A DNA stretch of 64,000 bases. Origin: Nocardia cyriacigeorgica. GTDB taxonomy: Bacteria > Actinomycetota > Actinomycetes > Mycobacteriales > Mycobacteriaceae. Positions within the stretch are counted from its first letter, which is position 1, and each line of letters begins with the position of its first letter. Shown piece after piece: positions 34,937 to 44,430 of the stretch. The notes beneath the pieces are model-generated. The model searched no databases, had not been told where the DNA came from, and was given only the letters and a program-made list of their open reading frames with translations. The DNA is taken from the NCBI RefSeq assembly GCF_010858045.1, contig NZ_JAAGVC010000006.1, positions 24,681-88,680 of the forward strand, given 5' to 3'. A program made the translations under genes and the position numbers.

Positions 34937-34953
34937 ATGTATACATAATATAT
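34937..34953. promoter_or_regulatory. AT-rich element before the first MmgE/PrpD gene
   Basis: ATGTATACATAATATAT begins with the 10-bp palindrome ATGTATACAT and ends with TATAAT-like bases. It is 46 bp before the MmgE start. Its ATACATAATATAT core recurs (reverse complement) at 63096-63108. Confidence 0.55.
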
Positions 34954-34998
34954 AAAGCAACGTACTTGCGAGATAGTTGTAGCCATGAGAGGACGACC

Positions 34999-36429
34999 AT
35001 GAGCCCCACCATCGTCGAACAGCTGGCGCGATTCACCGCCGCCGCCGATTTCGACACCCTCCCACCGGAGGCGGTCGAGGAATCCAAACGGCTGCTCCTG
35101 GACGCGATGGGCTGCGCACTCGGCGCCGTCGACGAGCCTAAGGGCAAGATCGGCATCGAATACGGCAAGCTCACCGGCGGCTCCGACGGCGACGCGACGA
35201 TCATCGGCACCGACCATCGCGTCTCGATCTTCGGTGCGTCCTTCGCCAATGGCGAGCTGATCAACGCACTCGACTTCGACGCGGTGCTGCCACCGGGGCA
35301 CGTTTCGCCGTACGTGCTTCCGACCACAATGGCCATGGCCGAGAGCCGGGGCAGGTCGGGCCGGGACGTGCTGGCCGCGGTCGCGCTCTCGCACGAGATG
35401 TCCTATCGGTTCTACAAGGCGATGGATTATCTGCGCGATGTCCAGAACGATTCGATGGACCTGTCCCCCGTGATCGGCTACAGCGTCACCGTTTTCGGCG
35501 GCACGGCTGCCGCAGGCAAGCTGGCGGGCCAGTCCACCGAAACTCTCGCCAATGCGCTCGGCATCGCCGCCGCCATCGCCCCGGTCAATGCGATGCGGCC
35601 CTGGATCAAACACGCACCGAGCTCGACACTCAAGTATCTGCTCGCCGGCACCCTCACCCAGGCCACTCTGACGGCGGTCCATATGGCCGAATTCGGGCAT
35701 ACCGGCGACCTGCTGATCCTCGATGACGCCGAGGTCGGGTTCCGCAAGTTCATCGGCACCCGGCGCTGGGAACCGGACAACATCACCGACGGCCTCGGTA
35801 CCGAATGGCGCTTCCTCGCCGAGCAGTCCTATAAGCCGTATCCGCACTGCCGGATTCTGCACGCGCCGCTGCACGCGCTCACCGAGATCCTCGAGACCCA
35901 TGACATCGCTCCGAACGAGATCGACGCCATCCGCTGTTGGGGCGAGGCCGCGGTCATGCATCCGCTGTGGCAGAGCCGCATCATCGAAAAGACCCATGAC
36001 GCGCAGTTCGACATCGCGCACGGCCTGTCGGTCGGCGCGCACCGGGTGGTGCCGAGCCGGGCCTGGCACGATCCGGAACTGGTGTTCAGCGAGTCGGTGA
36101 TGGGGCTGATGGACAAGGTCACCTTCGCCCCGCATCCGGATTACTTCACCGCGCTGTCCGCGCATCCGTCCGCGCGGCCAACCCGAGTCGAAGTAGACGC
36201 GCGCGGAACGACTTTCACCGCGGAACGCACGTACCCCAAGGGCAGCCCCTCGCCCGATCCGTCCACCCTGATGACCACCGACGAGCTGATCGCCAAGTTC
36301 CGGGTCAACGCCGCAGACGTGCTGTCGGAATCGAGGATGGATCAGGTCGTCGAGGCCGTGCTAGAGGTCGACAAGATCGACGATTTCGGCACGGTCATGC
36401 GCCTGCTCGCACCGAACTCCCCGTCCTGA
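34999..36429 (+). CDS. MmgE/PrpD family protein (paralog 1)
   Basis: This 476-residue protein belongs to the family of 2-methylcitrate dehydratase and cis-aconitate decarboxylase. It has an all-helical N-terminal domain with LNALDFDAV-like residues (INALDFDAVLPPGH) and a C-terminal alpha/beta domain with YKPYPHCR. It would dehydrate, decarboxylate or isomerise a small di- or tricarboxylic acid. ATG 34999 follows AGAGGA by 7 bases. The gene stands alone with its own promoter element and terminator. Its paralog at 51205 lies next to a different ALDH, so the two may act on different acids. Confidence 0.86.
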   Translation: MSPTIVEQLARFTAAADFDTLPPEAVEESKRLLLDAMGCALGAVDEPKGKIGIEYGKLTGGSDGDATIIGTDHRVSIFGASFANGELINALDFDAVLPPGHVSPYVLPTTMAMAESRGRSGRDVLAAVALSHEMSYRFYKAMDYLRDVQNDSMDLSPVIGYSVTVFGGTAAAGKLAGQSTETLANALGIAAAIAPVNAMRPWIKHAPSSTLKYLLAGTLTQATLTAVHMAEFGHTGDLLILDDAEVGFRKFIGTRRWEPDNITDGLGTEWRFLAEQSYKPYPHCRILHAPLHALTEILETHDIAPNEIDAIRCWGEAAVMHPLWQSRIIEKTHDAQFDIAHGLSVGAHRVVPSRAWHDPELVFSESVMGLMDKVTFAPHPDYFTALSAHPSARPTRVEVDARGTTFTAERTYPKGSPSPDPSTLMTTDELIAKFRVNAADVLSESRMDQVVEAVLEVDKIDDFGTVMRLLAPNSPS

Positions 36430-36438
36430 CAAGGACCG

Positions 36439-36476
36439 AAGGCCCCGCTCTCGGAATGCGCCGGGAGCGGGGCCTT
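36439..36476. terminator. Bidirectional hairpin terminator
   Basis: AAGGCCCCGCTC pairs perfectly with GAGCGGGGCCTT over 14 bases of loop, followed by TCATT. It separates the convergent MmgE/PrpD and Fis-type genes. Confidence 0.8.
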
Positions 36477-36490
36477 TCATTGCGGTCGCA

Positions 36491-38098
36491 TCAGGCGATG
36501 CGCAGAGCCCGAATCCGGTTGTACAGGGTGGATCGGCTGACGCCAAGGGCCCGCGCGGCCTGGAGTTTGTTACCACCCGCGGCTTCGATCGCGGCGACGA
36601 TGACTTCGCGCTCGGCTTCCTCGAACGGCGATCCCGGCGCAGGGCTGACCCGATGCGAGATCGGGAGGTCGGTCGGGATGATGTCACCGGCCGACCGCGC
36701 GGCGGCCGCGTGCTCGACCACACGCCGGAGTTCGGCGATATTTCCCCGCCAGGGCTGGGCGGCGAGCACCCGCAGCGACTCGGCGGTGAACCTCGTCCTG
36801 GTGTGGCCGGACACTTCGGCGAGCAGTTGCTGCGCCAGGGCGGGGATTTCGTGCCTGCGCCGGCGCAGCGGCAGCAGTTCCCGGCGATCATTGCACAACG
36901 CGGGCAGCGCGGCGTGCATCTCGTCCAGGTGGTCGCCCGGTGTCGAGGTCAGCACGACGTGGCGGTCGGTTTCCCGCAGCCGTTGGGCGAGTAGCGCGGT
37001 GAGCTGTTCGGAAAGCAGCTGGATGTTCTCCACGATCACTGCGGGGCCGTGGCCACCGAATGCTTGTTCGAGCCGCGACGCCCACGCCTTGTCGCCGACG
37101 AGCACCACCCTGGTCGCGTCGAGGCAGATCGGATCGGGGCCCGCAGCGGTCTTGGCCTCGGTGGTGCGCCCGGTGCCGGACTCGCCGATGACCAACAGCG
37201 GCCAGCGCACCGTGCGATCCGAGGTGGCTCCCAGCGGCCGGATCGCGCGATCCGGCGCGAGCTCGACCAGCACCCCGTCGGTACCGTCGATCGGCTCACA
37301 GGTCAGCGTGACGTCGAGACCCGAGGAGAGGGTGAGGCAATGGCTTTCGGCCGCACCGGCCCGGATGGACTCGGTACAGGCGCGCACGGCGGCGTGGTCG
37401 GCCGGTTCCAGGATGTCAAGGGCCGCGGGCGTGGCGAGCACCAGGCCGTCGCCGATGACGACGACCGGCCTGCTGCGTCTGCCGGCTGCCGCATGGAATG
37501 CGCTCATCAGCCTGGTCTGCGCCCGCGGCGACTCCTCGAGCAGACGCTCTTCGATATCGCCGACCACGCGCCGGGCCAGCGACGCGGACAGCCGATAGTC
37601 CGCCTCGAACTGCCCGCCGATACCCAGTACGCCTTCGAGCCGCCGGGTGATCGGATGGAAGATCGGATGCCCGTAACAGGTGAAGCCGCGAAACGCCGCC
37701 AGATAGTGGTCGGCCCCGCGCACGAGCAGGCTGCGCCGGATCTCCACCGGAGTGCCGAGCGCGTTGGTGCCGACGCGTTCCTCGCTCAACTGGACACCGG
37801 GGGCCAGACCCAAGGTATCGATCGCCCTGGTGATCTCGCGGGTCGCCCCGCGCACGTCGACCACCCGGGCGGTCTGATCGACGAGCACAACGGCGACGCT
37901 GCTGCCTTCGATATCGGAGAGGGTGCGCCGCAGCACCGGATGGGCGGCACGGGCCAGGCTCGTTTCGCTGCCCTTCGCCTCGATGTCCAGTCCGGGCGCA
38001 CCGTGTTCATCGAGGCCATTGAGTCGCGAGCGAGTCCATGATGCCTGGATATCGGCGCGGAAGGAATCCGGGAGAGCCCGCAGCGAGGACCTGGTCAC
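36491..38098 (-). CDS. AcoR/MimR-like GAF-Fis activator with degenerate AAA+ domain
   Basis: This 535-residue regulator has a GAF-like sensor (about 60-200), an AAA+-derived middle domain and a C-terminal Fis helix-turn-helix (about 495-530, KLQAARALGVSRSTLYNRIR). The Walker A-like GESGTGRT remains, but the sigma-54-contacting GAFTGA loop is absent. That fits actinomycetes, which lack sigma-54, and suggests it works with another sigma factor. It is downstream of an ALDH gene on the same strand, with its own AT-rich promoter. It probably activates alcohol/ketone oxidation genes nearby. Confidence 0.86.
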   Translation of the reverse strand: MTRSSLRALPDSFRADIQASWTRSRLNGLDEHGAPGLDIEAKGSETSLARAAHPVLRRTLSDIEGSSVAVVLVDQTARVVDVRGATREITRAIDTLGLAPGVQLSEERVGTNALGTPVEIRRSLLVRGADHYLAAFRGFTCYGHPIFHPITRRLEGVLGIGGQFEADYRLSASLARRVVGDIEERLLEESPRAQTRLMSAFHAAAGRRSRPVVVIGDGLVLATPAALDILEPADHAAVRACTESIRAGAAESHCLTLSSGLDVTLTCEPIDGTDGVLVELAPDRAIRPLGATSDRTVRWPLLVIGESGTGRTTEAKTAAGPDPICLDATRVVLVGDKAWASRLEQAFGGHGPAVIVENIQLLSEQLTALLAQRLRETDRHVVLTSTPGDHLDEMHAALPALCNDRRELLPLRRRRHEIPALAQQLLAEVSGHTRTRFTAESLRVLAAQPWRGNIAELRRVVEHAAAARSAGDIIPTDLPISHRVSPAPGSPFEEAEREVIVAAIEAAGGNKLQAARALGVSRSTLYNRIRALRIA

Positions 38099-38150
38099 GC
38101 CGGCACCACCCTGTCTCGACGCATACGCACCTCGGTTGTAGCTGTGATCT

Positions 38151-38185
38151 GCATGACAACAGATATTTTATACAGAATCTATGAT
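38151..38185. promoter_or_regulatory. AT-rich element upstream of the Fis-type regulator
   Basis: ATATTTTATACAGAATCTATGAT lies about 60-85 bp before the GTG start of the regulator on the minus strand. Confidence 0.4.
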
Positions 38186-38200
38186 CTTTAGGCGCTTTCG

Positions 38201-38222
38201 GCCGCGACAGACATATCGCGGC
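38201..38222 (-). terminator. Weak hairpin after the ALDH gene
   Basis: GCCGCG and CGCGGC pair over a 10-base loop just past the ALDH stop (38232, minus strand). The stem is short, so termination may be partial. Confidence 0.3.
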
Positions 38223-38231
38223 ACAGCGCGA

Positions 38232-39731
38232 TCAGTTGCCCAGACCAGCGGTCTCGGCCGGTTCGTGCTCGAGCACCACCGTCTTGGTCTCCAGGAACGG
38301 CAAGAGCCCTTCGGTGCCGCCTTCACGCCCGATACCGGAGAGCTTGAAACCGCCGAAGGCGATGGAGAAGTCGGTGCGCGGGCCGTTGTGTCCGACGGTG
38401 CCGGTGCGCAGCTTGCGCGCCATCCGATAGGCGCGATCGGCATCGGTGGTGAACACCGACGCGTTGAGGCCATAGGGATTGTCATTGGCGAGGGCGACGG
38501 CGTGATCCTCGTTCTCGGCCGGGATGACGGCGAGCACCGGGCCGAAGATCTCCTCGGTCGCGATCACCGAGGAGTTGTCCACGCCGGCGAACACCGTCGG
38601 TTCCACGAAGAAGCCGCGGTCCAGATGGGCAGGCCGGCCACCACCGGTGATCAGCTCGGCGCCCTCGGATATGCCGGTGGCGATATAGGATTCGACGCGT
38701 TCGCGCTGGCGAGCAGAGGCCAGCGGGCCCATGTGCACCGATTCGTCGAACGGATCGCCCACCCGCAGTCCGCCCATGGCTGCCCCGAGCGCTTCGGCGA
38801 GCGCGTCGTGACGCTTCTCGGTGACGATGACGCGCGTCAGGCTATGGCAGACCTGGCCGGCCAGATAGCTGATCCCGCCGGCGAGCACCGCGGCAGCGGT
38901 CTCCAGGTCGTAGTCGTCGAGGATCAGCGCGGGAGACTTACCACCGAGTTCGAGCGTGCACCGCGCCATCCGATCGGCGCAGATCGCACCGATGGTCCGG
39001 CCCGCGGCGGTCGAGCCGGTGAAGGTCACCTTGTCGACGCCGGGATGGCGGACCAGCGACTCCGACACCGTGCGGTCGGCGGTCACCACATTGAGCACAC
39101 CCGCGGGCAGCCCGACCTTGTCACAGATCTCGGCCAACAGGTACGCCGAGGTCGGTGCTTCCTGCGGAGCCTTCAGAACCACCGTGCACCCGGCCATAAG
39201 CGCGGGCGCGCATTTATAGGCCATGAGTCCGGCGGGTCCGTTCCACGGCACGATCGCCGCCACCACGCCCACCGGCTCGCGCACGAGCAGTCCGGCACCG
39301 CCTGCCGCGGGCTGGTGCGGCTCACGGAAGGCGAACGTCTCGGCCAGATCGGCGTATGCGTTGAACGCGCCGGACAGAAACAGCGGCAACCGGGTCTTGG
39401 CCAGGGCGTAGGTGATGCCGGACTCGATCGACCACAACCGGGCGAAGTCCTCGCCACGCAGGGTCAGCTCCGCGGCGATGGCCCGCAGGTATTCGGCACG
39501 TTCGGCCGGTGACAGCAACGGCCAGGGGCCCGAGTCGAACGCCCGGCGCGCGGCCACTACCGCGGCATCGACATCGCCGGCGCTCGCCGCGCCGACCGTC
39601 GTCACGATTTCCTCGGTACTGCAATTGATCACCTCGAAGCTCTCCGACGAGGACACCGGAACCCAGTTTCCATCGATGTAGGAGGCCTCGGGATGGGCCG
39701 GAAGACAACCGGCCACGACCGACTTCGTCAT
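38232..39731 (-). CDS. Aldehyde dehydrogenase (NAD(P)+)
   Basis: This 499-residue ALDH has PWN at 162-164, Lys187 in VLKAPQ, FTGS at 237-240, catalytic Glu261 (LELGGKS) and nucleophile Cys295 (AGQVCHS). ATG 39731 is behind AAGGAC. It precedes the Fis-type activator gene and is divergent from nothing; the PucR gene upstream runs the same way with its stop 114 bp before this start. It resembles the ALDH at 49699 in its core, so these may be paralogs. Confidence 0.92.
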   Translation of the reverse strand: MTKSVVAGCLPAHPEASYIDGNWVPVSSSESFEVINCSTEEIVTTVGAASAGDVDAAVVAARRAFDSGPWPLLSPAERAEYLRAIAAELTLRGEDFARLWSIESGITYALAKTRLPLFLSGAFNAYADLAETFAFREPHQPAAGGAGLLVREPVGVVAAIVPWNGPAGLMAYKCAPALMAGCTVVLKAPQEAPTSAYLLAEICDKVGLPAGVLNVVTADRTVSESLVRHPGVDKVTFTGSTAAGRTIGAICADRMARCTLELGGKSPALILDDYDLETAAAVLAGGISYLAGQVCHSLTRVIVTEKRHDALAEALGAAMGGLRVGDPFDESVHMGPLASARQRERVESYIATGISEGAELITGGGRPAHLDRGFFVEPTVFAGVDNSSVIATEEIFGPVLAVIPAENEDHAVALANDNPYGLNASVFTTDADRAYRMARKLRTGTVGHNGPRTDFSIAFGGFKLSGIGREGGTEGLLPFLETKTVVLEHEPAETAGLGN

Positions 39732-39785
39732 GAATGTCCTTCGGTTTCGGGCAGCCACTGCGCCGCTGTGACGCACGCTACCCAT

Positions 39786-39808
39786 CTGTATATACTATAT
39801 TTCATATG
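39786..39808. promoter_or_regulatory. AT-rich element upstream of the ALDH gene
   Basis: CTGTATATACTATATTTCAT, with the adjoining bases TATG, gives a near-palindromic AT stretch with CATATG at one edge and TATA repeats. It is 55-77 bp before the ALDH start. Confidence 0.45.
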
Positions 39809-39845
39809 GGCGCGCCAGGGTGCCTGCCGGATATTCCCGGCGAGG

Positions 39846-41162
39846 TCAGCCGCGCGGCGGCGAGGCCAGATAGCTGCGGGCCACCAGCGCCGAACGCAGA
39901 TGCCACAGCCCGTTGGACGGAGCGGTTTCGAATCCGGTCAGCGCGGCGATGCGCTTGAGCCGCGAATCGACCGTGTTGGGGTGCACATGCAGTGCGCGCG
40001 CCGTGAGCCTGCGATTCAAGCCGGTGGCGACATAGCGCGCGAGAGTTTCCAGCAGTTCCGGAAATTCGTCGATCGGATCGAGCAGCCCGGCCAGAAACGC
40101 ACGGCCCGGCCCGGGCCTGGTCAACTGGTATTCCAGCGCGAGATCGGCGAAGCGATGCAGTACGCCGGTCATCTCGAGCCTTCGCACCATATCCAGCAGC
40201 CCGTGGGCGTGCTCGGTGCCGGCGGGAATATCGGTCACCTGGGCATGGACGACCGTCGCGGTGATCGGGACCCCGGCCGCCCGGGTGAGATCGTCGAACA
40301 TGCGGTCCAACCTGGCGTCGTGGACGGTGCCCGGCACCAGCACGGTTCCGCCGTCGATCGACAACAGCGGCAGCGCCTGTCCGCCACTGGCGCGAGCGAG
40401 CTCGGCCTCGACGCGCTGCAGCGTGCGCCGGTCGGCGATCCTCGATTCACCGCCGGACCGCGCCCGCGGCGGCGGGATCATCAGTGCGAGCACCCAGTAC
40501 TCGTCGTCGAGCTCGATGCCGCATTCGCGCGCCGTCGTCGAGATGGACTCGCCACTGATCAATGCCGCGGCCAAGGTACGCGGCGCGCCATGGCGCGGAT
40601 CGATCGCCGAACGCATTTCCCGCACATAGCCTTGCGACACCGTTGAGGTCACCAGGTCGAGCAGGTCGATGACGGCTCCTGTGGTGCGCCGCAGCTCGGC
40701 GCGGGCCTCTGGTGTCGGGTCGTTCGAATCGGGAGTGTCGCGCCGCGCGATCAGATCGAGGCCGACCCGCAGCGCATCGTGCACGGCGTGCAGCACGGTG
40801 TCGATCATGATTCCCTGCCGGGCCCATCGGGCACCGGCCTGCGCCAGCTGCTCGATTCCTTCGCCGCCGTCGGCGGCGCCGATCGCCAGCCGCAAGCATT
40901 CACGGCTGAGCGCGGTCTCGCCGCGCCGGATGCCGGCCGACTGCTCACGTAGGGCGATGCCGACGGTGAAATGCGCTGCCAGCCGCTGAGCGAGGCGGTC
41001 GATATCGACCAGGCCGTCCACCACCGGTTGCGACAACGATGGCTCACCACCGGCGAGATGGGTCTCGATCAGTTCGTCACGTGTTGCTAGTTTCTCCGGC
41101 ACCGATGACTCCTCTGGCGTCGCGCTGCCAACGCGCGGATGTTGCTGGCTTCCAGCGACCAT
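39846..41162 (-). CDS. PucR-type transcriptional regulator
   Basis: This 438-residue regulator has a long helical N-terminal region, a GGDEF-like/CdaR middle domain (about 190-330) and the PucR C-terminal helix-turn-helix (about 380-430) with NRRLTARALHVHPNTVDSRL. Such regulators sense small metabolites (purines, sugar diacids, aromatic acids). It lies between the conservon and an ALDH gene. The conservon stop precedes it by 85 bp, so it may be co-transcribed with the kinase genes in place of the missing GTPase gene. Confidence 0.85.
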   Translation of the reverse strand: MVAGSQQHPRVGSATPEESSVPEKLATRDELIETHLAGGEPSLSQPVVDGLVDIDRLAQRLAAHFTVGIALREQSAGIRRGETALSRECLRLAIGAADGGEGIEQLAQAGARWARQGIMIDTVLHAVHDALRVGLDLIARRDTPDSNDPTPEARAELRRTTGAVIDLLDLVTSTVSQGYVREMRSAIDPRHGAPRTLAAALISGESISTTARECGIELDDEYWVLALMIPPPRARSGGESRIADRRTLQRVEAELARASGGQALPLLSIDGGTVLVPGTVHDARLDRMFDDLTRAAGVPITATVVHAQVTDIPAGTEHAHGLLDMVRRLEMTGVLHRFADLALEYQLTRPGPGRAFLAGLLDPIDEFPELLETLARYVATGLNRRLTARALHVHPNTVDSRLKRIAALTGFETAPSNGLWHLRSALVARSYLASPPRG

Positions 41163-41247
41163 AGAGTCGGCGATGGCCCGGCGATGTCCAACTATCTGGA
41201 CAGTTCACCAGCCGAGCAGGGGGCCGGCGCGGCTGTTTCCGACGTCG

Positions 41248-41628
41248 TCAGAGCCGGCGCAGGCCATCGAGTACTGCCCGGATGAGATCGGGATCCGGGC
41301 CCGCGTCGGGCGGGGGCGGAGACCGGAACAGCACATAGCCGGCCGCTACGAGATCACCGACGAGCACCTTGACAGTGACGACGAGCAGCCCCAGATGCGC
41401 TGCGAGCTCGGCGATCGACAGCGGCCGGTCGCGGCACAGACGGTAGATCTGCACATACTCGCGTTCAAGAGCATTCATCTCGTCCTCGGAACCGATCGAG
41501 ATCACCAGCGTGAGCAGGTCCAGGTCTGGAAGCCCACGGCCCGCCCTGCCCCGGGTCAGCGCGAACGGCCGGACGAGGGGCCCTGGATCGTCGTCCGGAC
41601 GCGATACCTGATCCGGATCATCACTCAC
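41248..41628 (-). CDS. DUF742 conservon protein (CvnC-type)
   Basis: This 126-residue protein has the DUF742 opening LVRPFALTRGRAG and a winged-helix-like C-terminal half (RPLSIAELAAHLGLLVVTVK). In streptomycete conservons this component sits with a kinase, a roadblock protein and a GTPase in a membrane-bound signalling complex. Its ATG overlaps the roadblock stop as ATGA. No GTPase gene follows. Confidence 0.88.
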   Translation of the reverse strand: MSDDPDQVSRPDDDPGPLVRPFALTRGRAGRGLPDLDLLTLVISIGSEDEMNALEREYVQIYRLCRDRPLSIAELAAHLGLLVVTVKVLVGDLVAAGYVLFRSPPPPDAGPDPDLIRAVLDGLRRL

Positions 41629-42065
41629 GGCACATGCGTTGCGCCGGTTGTCACCGAAGTACGCGGCGCGGCAGACAGATGCTCGCGCACCCGCCCGACG
41701 ATCACGGTCATCTCATAGGCGAGCAGGCCCAGGTCGGAATCGATATCGGCGAGCATCGCGAGACAGGCGCCGTCACCCGCCTCGCTGACGAGCAGGTAGC
41801 CGTACTCGAGTTCGATCACCGTCTGATGCAGCGCCCCTTTGCCGAACCGGTTGCCGACCCCGCGACCCAGGCTGTGCAGGGCCGAAGCCATCGCGGCGAG
41901 GTGTTCGACGTCTTCGCGTCCGATCCCGTCCGAACCGGCCATCGCCAGTCCGTCCGCGGACAGGACCACCGCACACTCGGCTCCGGCTGTGCTGTTCACC
42001 AAACCGGTGAGCAACCAGTCGAGACTGCCGCCCGGCCCGGGGTGACCCATCATGTCGTTGTTCAT
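41625..42065 (-). CDS. Roadblock/LC7 domain protein (CvnB-type)
   Basis: This 146-residue protein of the roadblock/LC7 fold (GAECAVVLSADGLAMA, then an alternating strand region) normally binds or regulates a small Ras-like GTPase in conservons. Its start lies 17 bp after the kinase stop, behind AGGA. It overlaps the DUF742 gene, so kinase, roadblock and DUF742 proteins are made together. Confidence 0.9.
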   Translation of the reverse strand: MNNDMMGHPGPGGSLDWLLTGLVNSTAGAECAVVLSADGLAMAGSDGIGREDVEHLAAMASALHSLGRGVGNRFGKGALHQTVIELEYGYLLVSEAGDGACLAMLADIDSDLGLLAYEMTVIVGRVREHLSAAPRTSVTTGATHVP

Positions 42066-42082
42066 GTTCAGACCGTTCCTGC

Positions 42083-44281
42083 TCAGTCGTCGGGATGGTG
42101 GGTGGCTCGACGGGCCTGCCTGGTTCCGCGTTGCAGCGATGACATCGCAGCACGCACCGAACCCGGCGCGCGGACCCGGCCGCGCGCGCCGAAAGGTGCG
42201 GCAGCGCCGGGCGATTCGATGGCGGGAGTCCGTACCTGCGGTACCAGGGGGCCCGGCCCGCCCCGCCGGGACGGCAGTCGGCCCACACCCTGGAGCGGGG
42301 CCATATCCGGGGCATCGACGACCACGGCGGAGTGCTCGCGTTCGAGCAGCGCCCACGGCAGAAGCACGATCGCGTTGACGCCCCCGTACGCCGATTCCTG
42401 CAAACTCACCGTCACGCCGTGCCTGGCGGCCAACCGGCTCACCACGAACAGCCCGAGGTGACGCTCACCCGCCAACGCCATGTCATGGAACTGCGGCGGA
42501 TGGGCCAGCAGCCGATTCAGCCGGGCGCGCTCGTCGAATCCGAGACCGAGCCCCTGGTCCTCGATCTCGACCACCACTCCCCTGCCCACGGAATTGCCGT
42601 GGATCGCGACCGGTGCGTCCGGCGGCGAGAACGCCGTCGCATTGTCGATCAGCTCGGCGAGCAGATGGATCAGATCCGCGACAGCCGCTCCGAGCACCCG
42701 CACCGCCGGTTGCCGAACCGCCCCGACCCGCGCATAGCCCTCGGTCTCCGATACCGCCCCGCGCACGACGTCGTCGAGGGCGATCGCATCGCGCCACCGC
42801 CGTCCGGGGCGTCGCCCGCCGAGAATCAGCAGATTCTCGGCATTGCGCCGGGCCCTGGTGGCCAGGTGATCGAGCTGGAACAGCAGCTCGAGATCCTCCG
42901 GGTTCTCCTGTCTGGCTTCGGCGACGTCGAGGATCTCCAGCTGCCGGCGCACCAGCGCCTGGCTTCGGAAGGCGATGTCGAGGAACACCCGGTTGAATCC
43001 GTCGCGCGTGCGGGCCTCGGCCACGGCGGCATCGATGGCTGTGTGCTGAGCCAACGCGAAAGCCTCCGCGACCTGGCCGATTTCGTCGCCGCCACGATCG
43101 ACCACCGCGGTCTCGGCCGCCACATCGACGCGCTCGCCCTGATGAATGCTCTGCACTATCGCGGGCAGCCGGTCGCGGGCAAGGGCGAGGCTGGCCGAAC
43201 GCAATGCGCGCAGGCGGCGCAGCAGTCGATTGGCCGACGCGAGCGACAGCAGCACGGCGATGGCGGTGACGGCGAGCATGAGACCTGCGGCAATCGCGAG
43301 CTGCCAGAGCATCCGGTCGGCAGCTTGCCGAGTCATCCCGAGCGATACCCGGAACTGCTCACGCATCAAGGCATTCAGGCCGGCGCCGATGTTCTGTTCG
43401 GCGGTCAGCCACTCGGCGTGCGGCATCGTCATCGTGCCGCGCTCGGCCAACTCGTCTTCCGCCGCCGCGGCACGCTGCCAGTCGGGCCCGTCGATCAGCG
43501 CGCGCACACCCGCCCGCACCTGCGGCGCGAGGCGAGTGCCCAGGGCATCGAACTGCTCGCGGTAGATGCCGAGGAGCTGCGCGAGGAACCGCTGCTCGGG
43601 CTCCGACAGCACCCGTCCGCCGGCACCGGTCACGAAACCGACCACGCGGGAATGGTTTTCGGCCGCACGTGCCAGCGCCATCGCGGTGAGCTCGGCATCC
43701 ATCGTCTCGATGCCGGAGGATTTGTGTCGTGGCGATTCGTCACCGGCGTCCAGCGTGGCGTCGAGTAGACCGCTGTAATACCGGTCGATCGACTCGATCG
43801 TGGCGTGGCCGCTGTCGACGGAATGGCGCAGTGCCGCTATTCCCGCGAGCCGATCACCCAGCGTGCGAATGGACTCCGCCCCCGTGTTCTGGTCGATGTC
43901 CTGGGCACCGGCGGCGATGCGGGTGGTCTCCTGGATCGCTCGATCGGTCGCGTCGCGGCCGGCCCGCAGTTGCTCCTGCGCCGTGGCGGATGGCGTCAAC
44001 GCGGCCATACTCGCAGTCCGTTCGGATTGCACCGCGTCGACGAAGCTCAGCAGCGAGTCCATCGACGTCGCACGGTAATCCGCCCATCGCTGCACCGAAC
44101 GGGCCTGGACGCCCAGTGCAGCGACCAGGACCGCGCCGCTGAGGAACAGCACTGCGCTCGGGATGAGCGCGATCGCCAGAATTCGGGTGCGGACACTGGA
44201 GCCGAAGCGTGCGCGCCACGCGCCGCGCCGCCGCGCATCACGCGGCTGCTCGTCGATACCGGGTTCAGCTTCCGATGCCAC
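42083..44281 (-). CDS. Sensor histidine kinase-like protein (CvnA-type)
   Basis: This 732-residue membrane protein has TM1 (about 33-57), an extracytoplasmic nitrate/nitrite-sensor-like helical domain, TM2 (about 325-350), a HAMP-like linker and a C-terminal HATPase_c domain with ELIDNATAFSPP (N box) and DQGLGLGFD (G box). A normal phosphoacceptor H-box is not apparent, typical of conservon kinases. The long Pro/Arg-rich tail is disordered. GTG 44281 has GGAGG 10 bases upstream. It is the first gene of the conservon. Confidence 0.88.
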   Translation of the reverse strand: MASEAEPGIDEQPRDARRRGAWRARFGSSVRTRILAIALIPSAVLFLSGAVLVAALGVQARSVQRWADYRATSMDSLLSFVDAVQSERTASMAALTPSATAQEQLRAGRDATDRAIQETTRIAAGAQDIDQNTGAESIRTLGDRLAGIAALRHSVDSGHATIESIDRYYSGLLDATLDAGDESPRHKSSGIETMDAELTAMALARAAENHSRVVGFVTGAGGRVLSEPEQRFLAQLLGIYREQFDALGTRLAPQVRAGVRALIDGPDWQRAAAAEDELAERGTMTMPHAEWLTAEQNIGAGLNALMREQFRVSLGMTRQAADRMLWQLAIAAGLMLAVTAIAVLLSLASANRLLRRLRALRSASLALARDRLPAIVQSIHQGERVDVAAETAVVDRGGDEIGQVAEAFALAQHTAIDAAVAEARTRDGFNRVFLDIAFRSQALVRRQLEILDVAEARQENPEDLELLFQLDHLATRARRNAENLLILGGRRPGRRWRDAIALDDVVRGAVSETEGYARVGAVRQPAVRVLGAAVADLIHLLAELIDNATAFSPPDAPVAIHGNSVGRGVVVEIEDQGLGLGFDERARLNRLLAHPPQFHDMALAGERHLGLFVVSRLAARHGVTVSLQESAYGGVNAIVLLPWALLEREHSAVVVDAPDMAPLQGVGRLPSRRGGPGPLVPQVRTPAIESPGAAAPFGARGRVRAPGSVRAAMSSLQRGTRQARRATHHPDD

Positions 44282-44430
44282 CAGCGAGGTTCCTCCGGGA
44301 AGCCGGTTCGCGCGGGTCCGGCGTGGTGGGCGCGGTGTGGTCCGCGCGCCGGGAATGGCCGAAAACGGTGCCGGACATCAGGACACGCTCCTCCGTCTAC
44401 CTCGAGCAGGCACCGTCGCCCGCCGGAACT

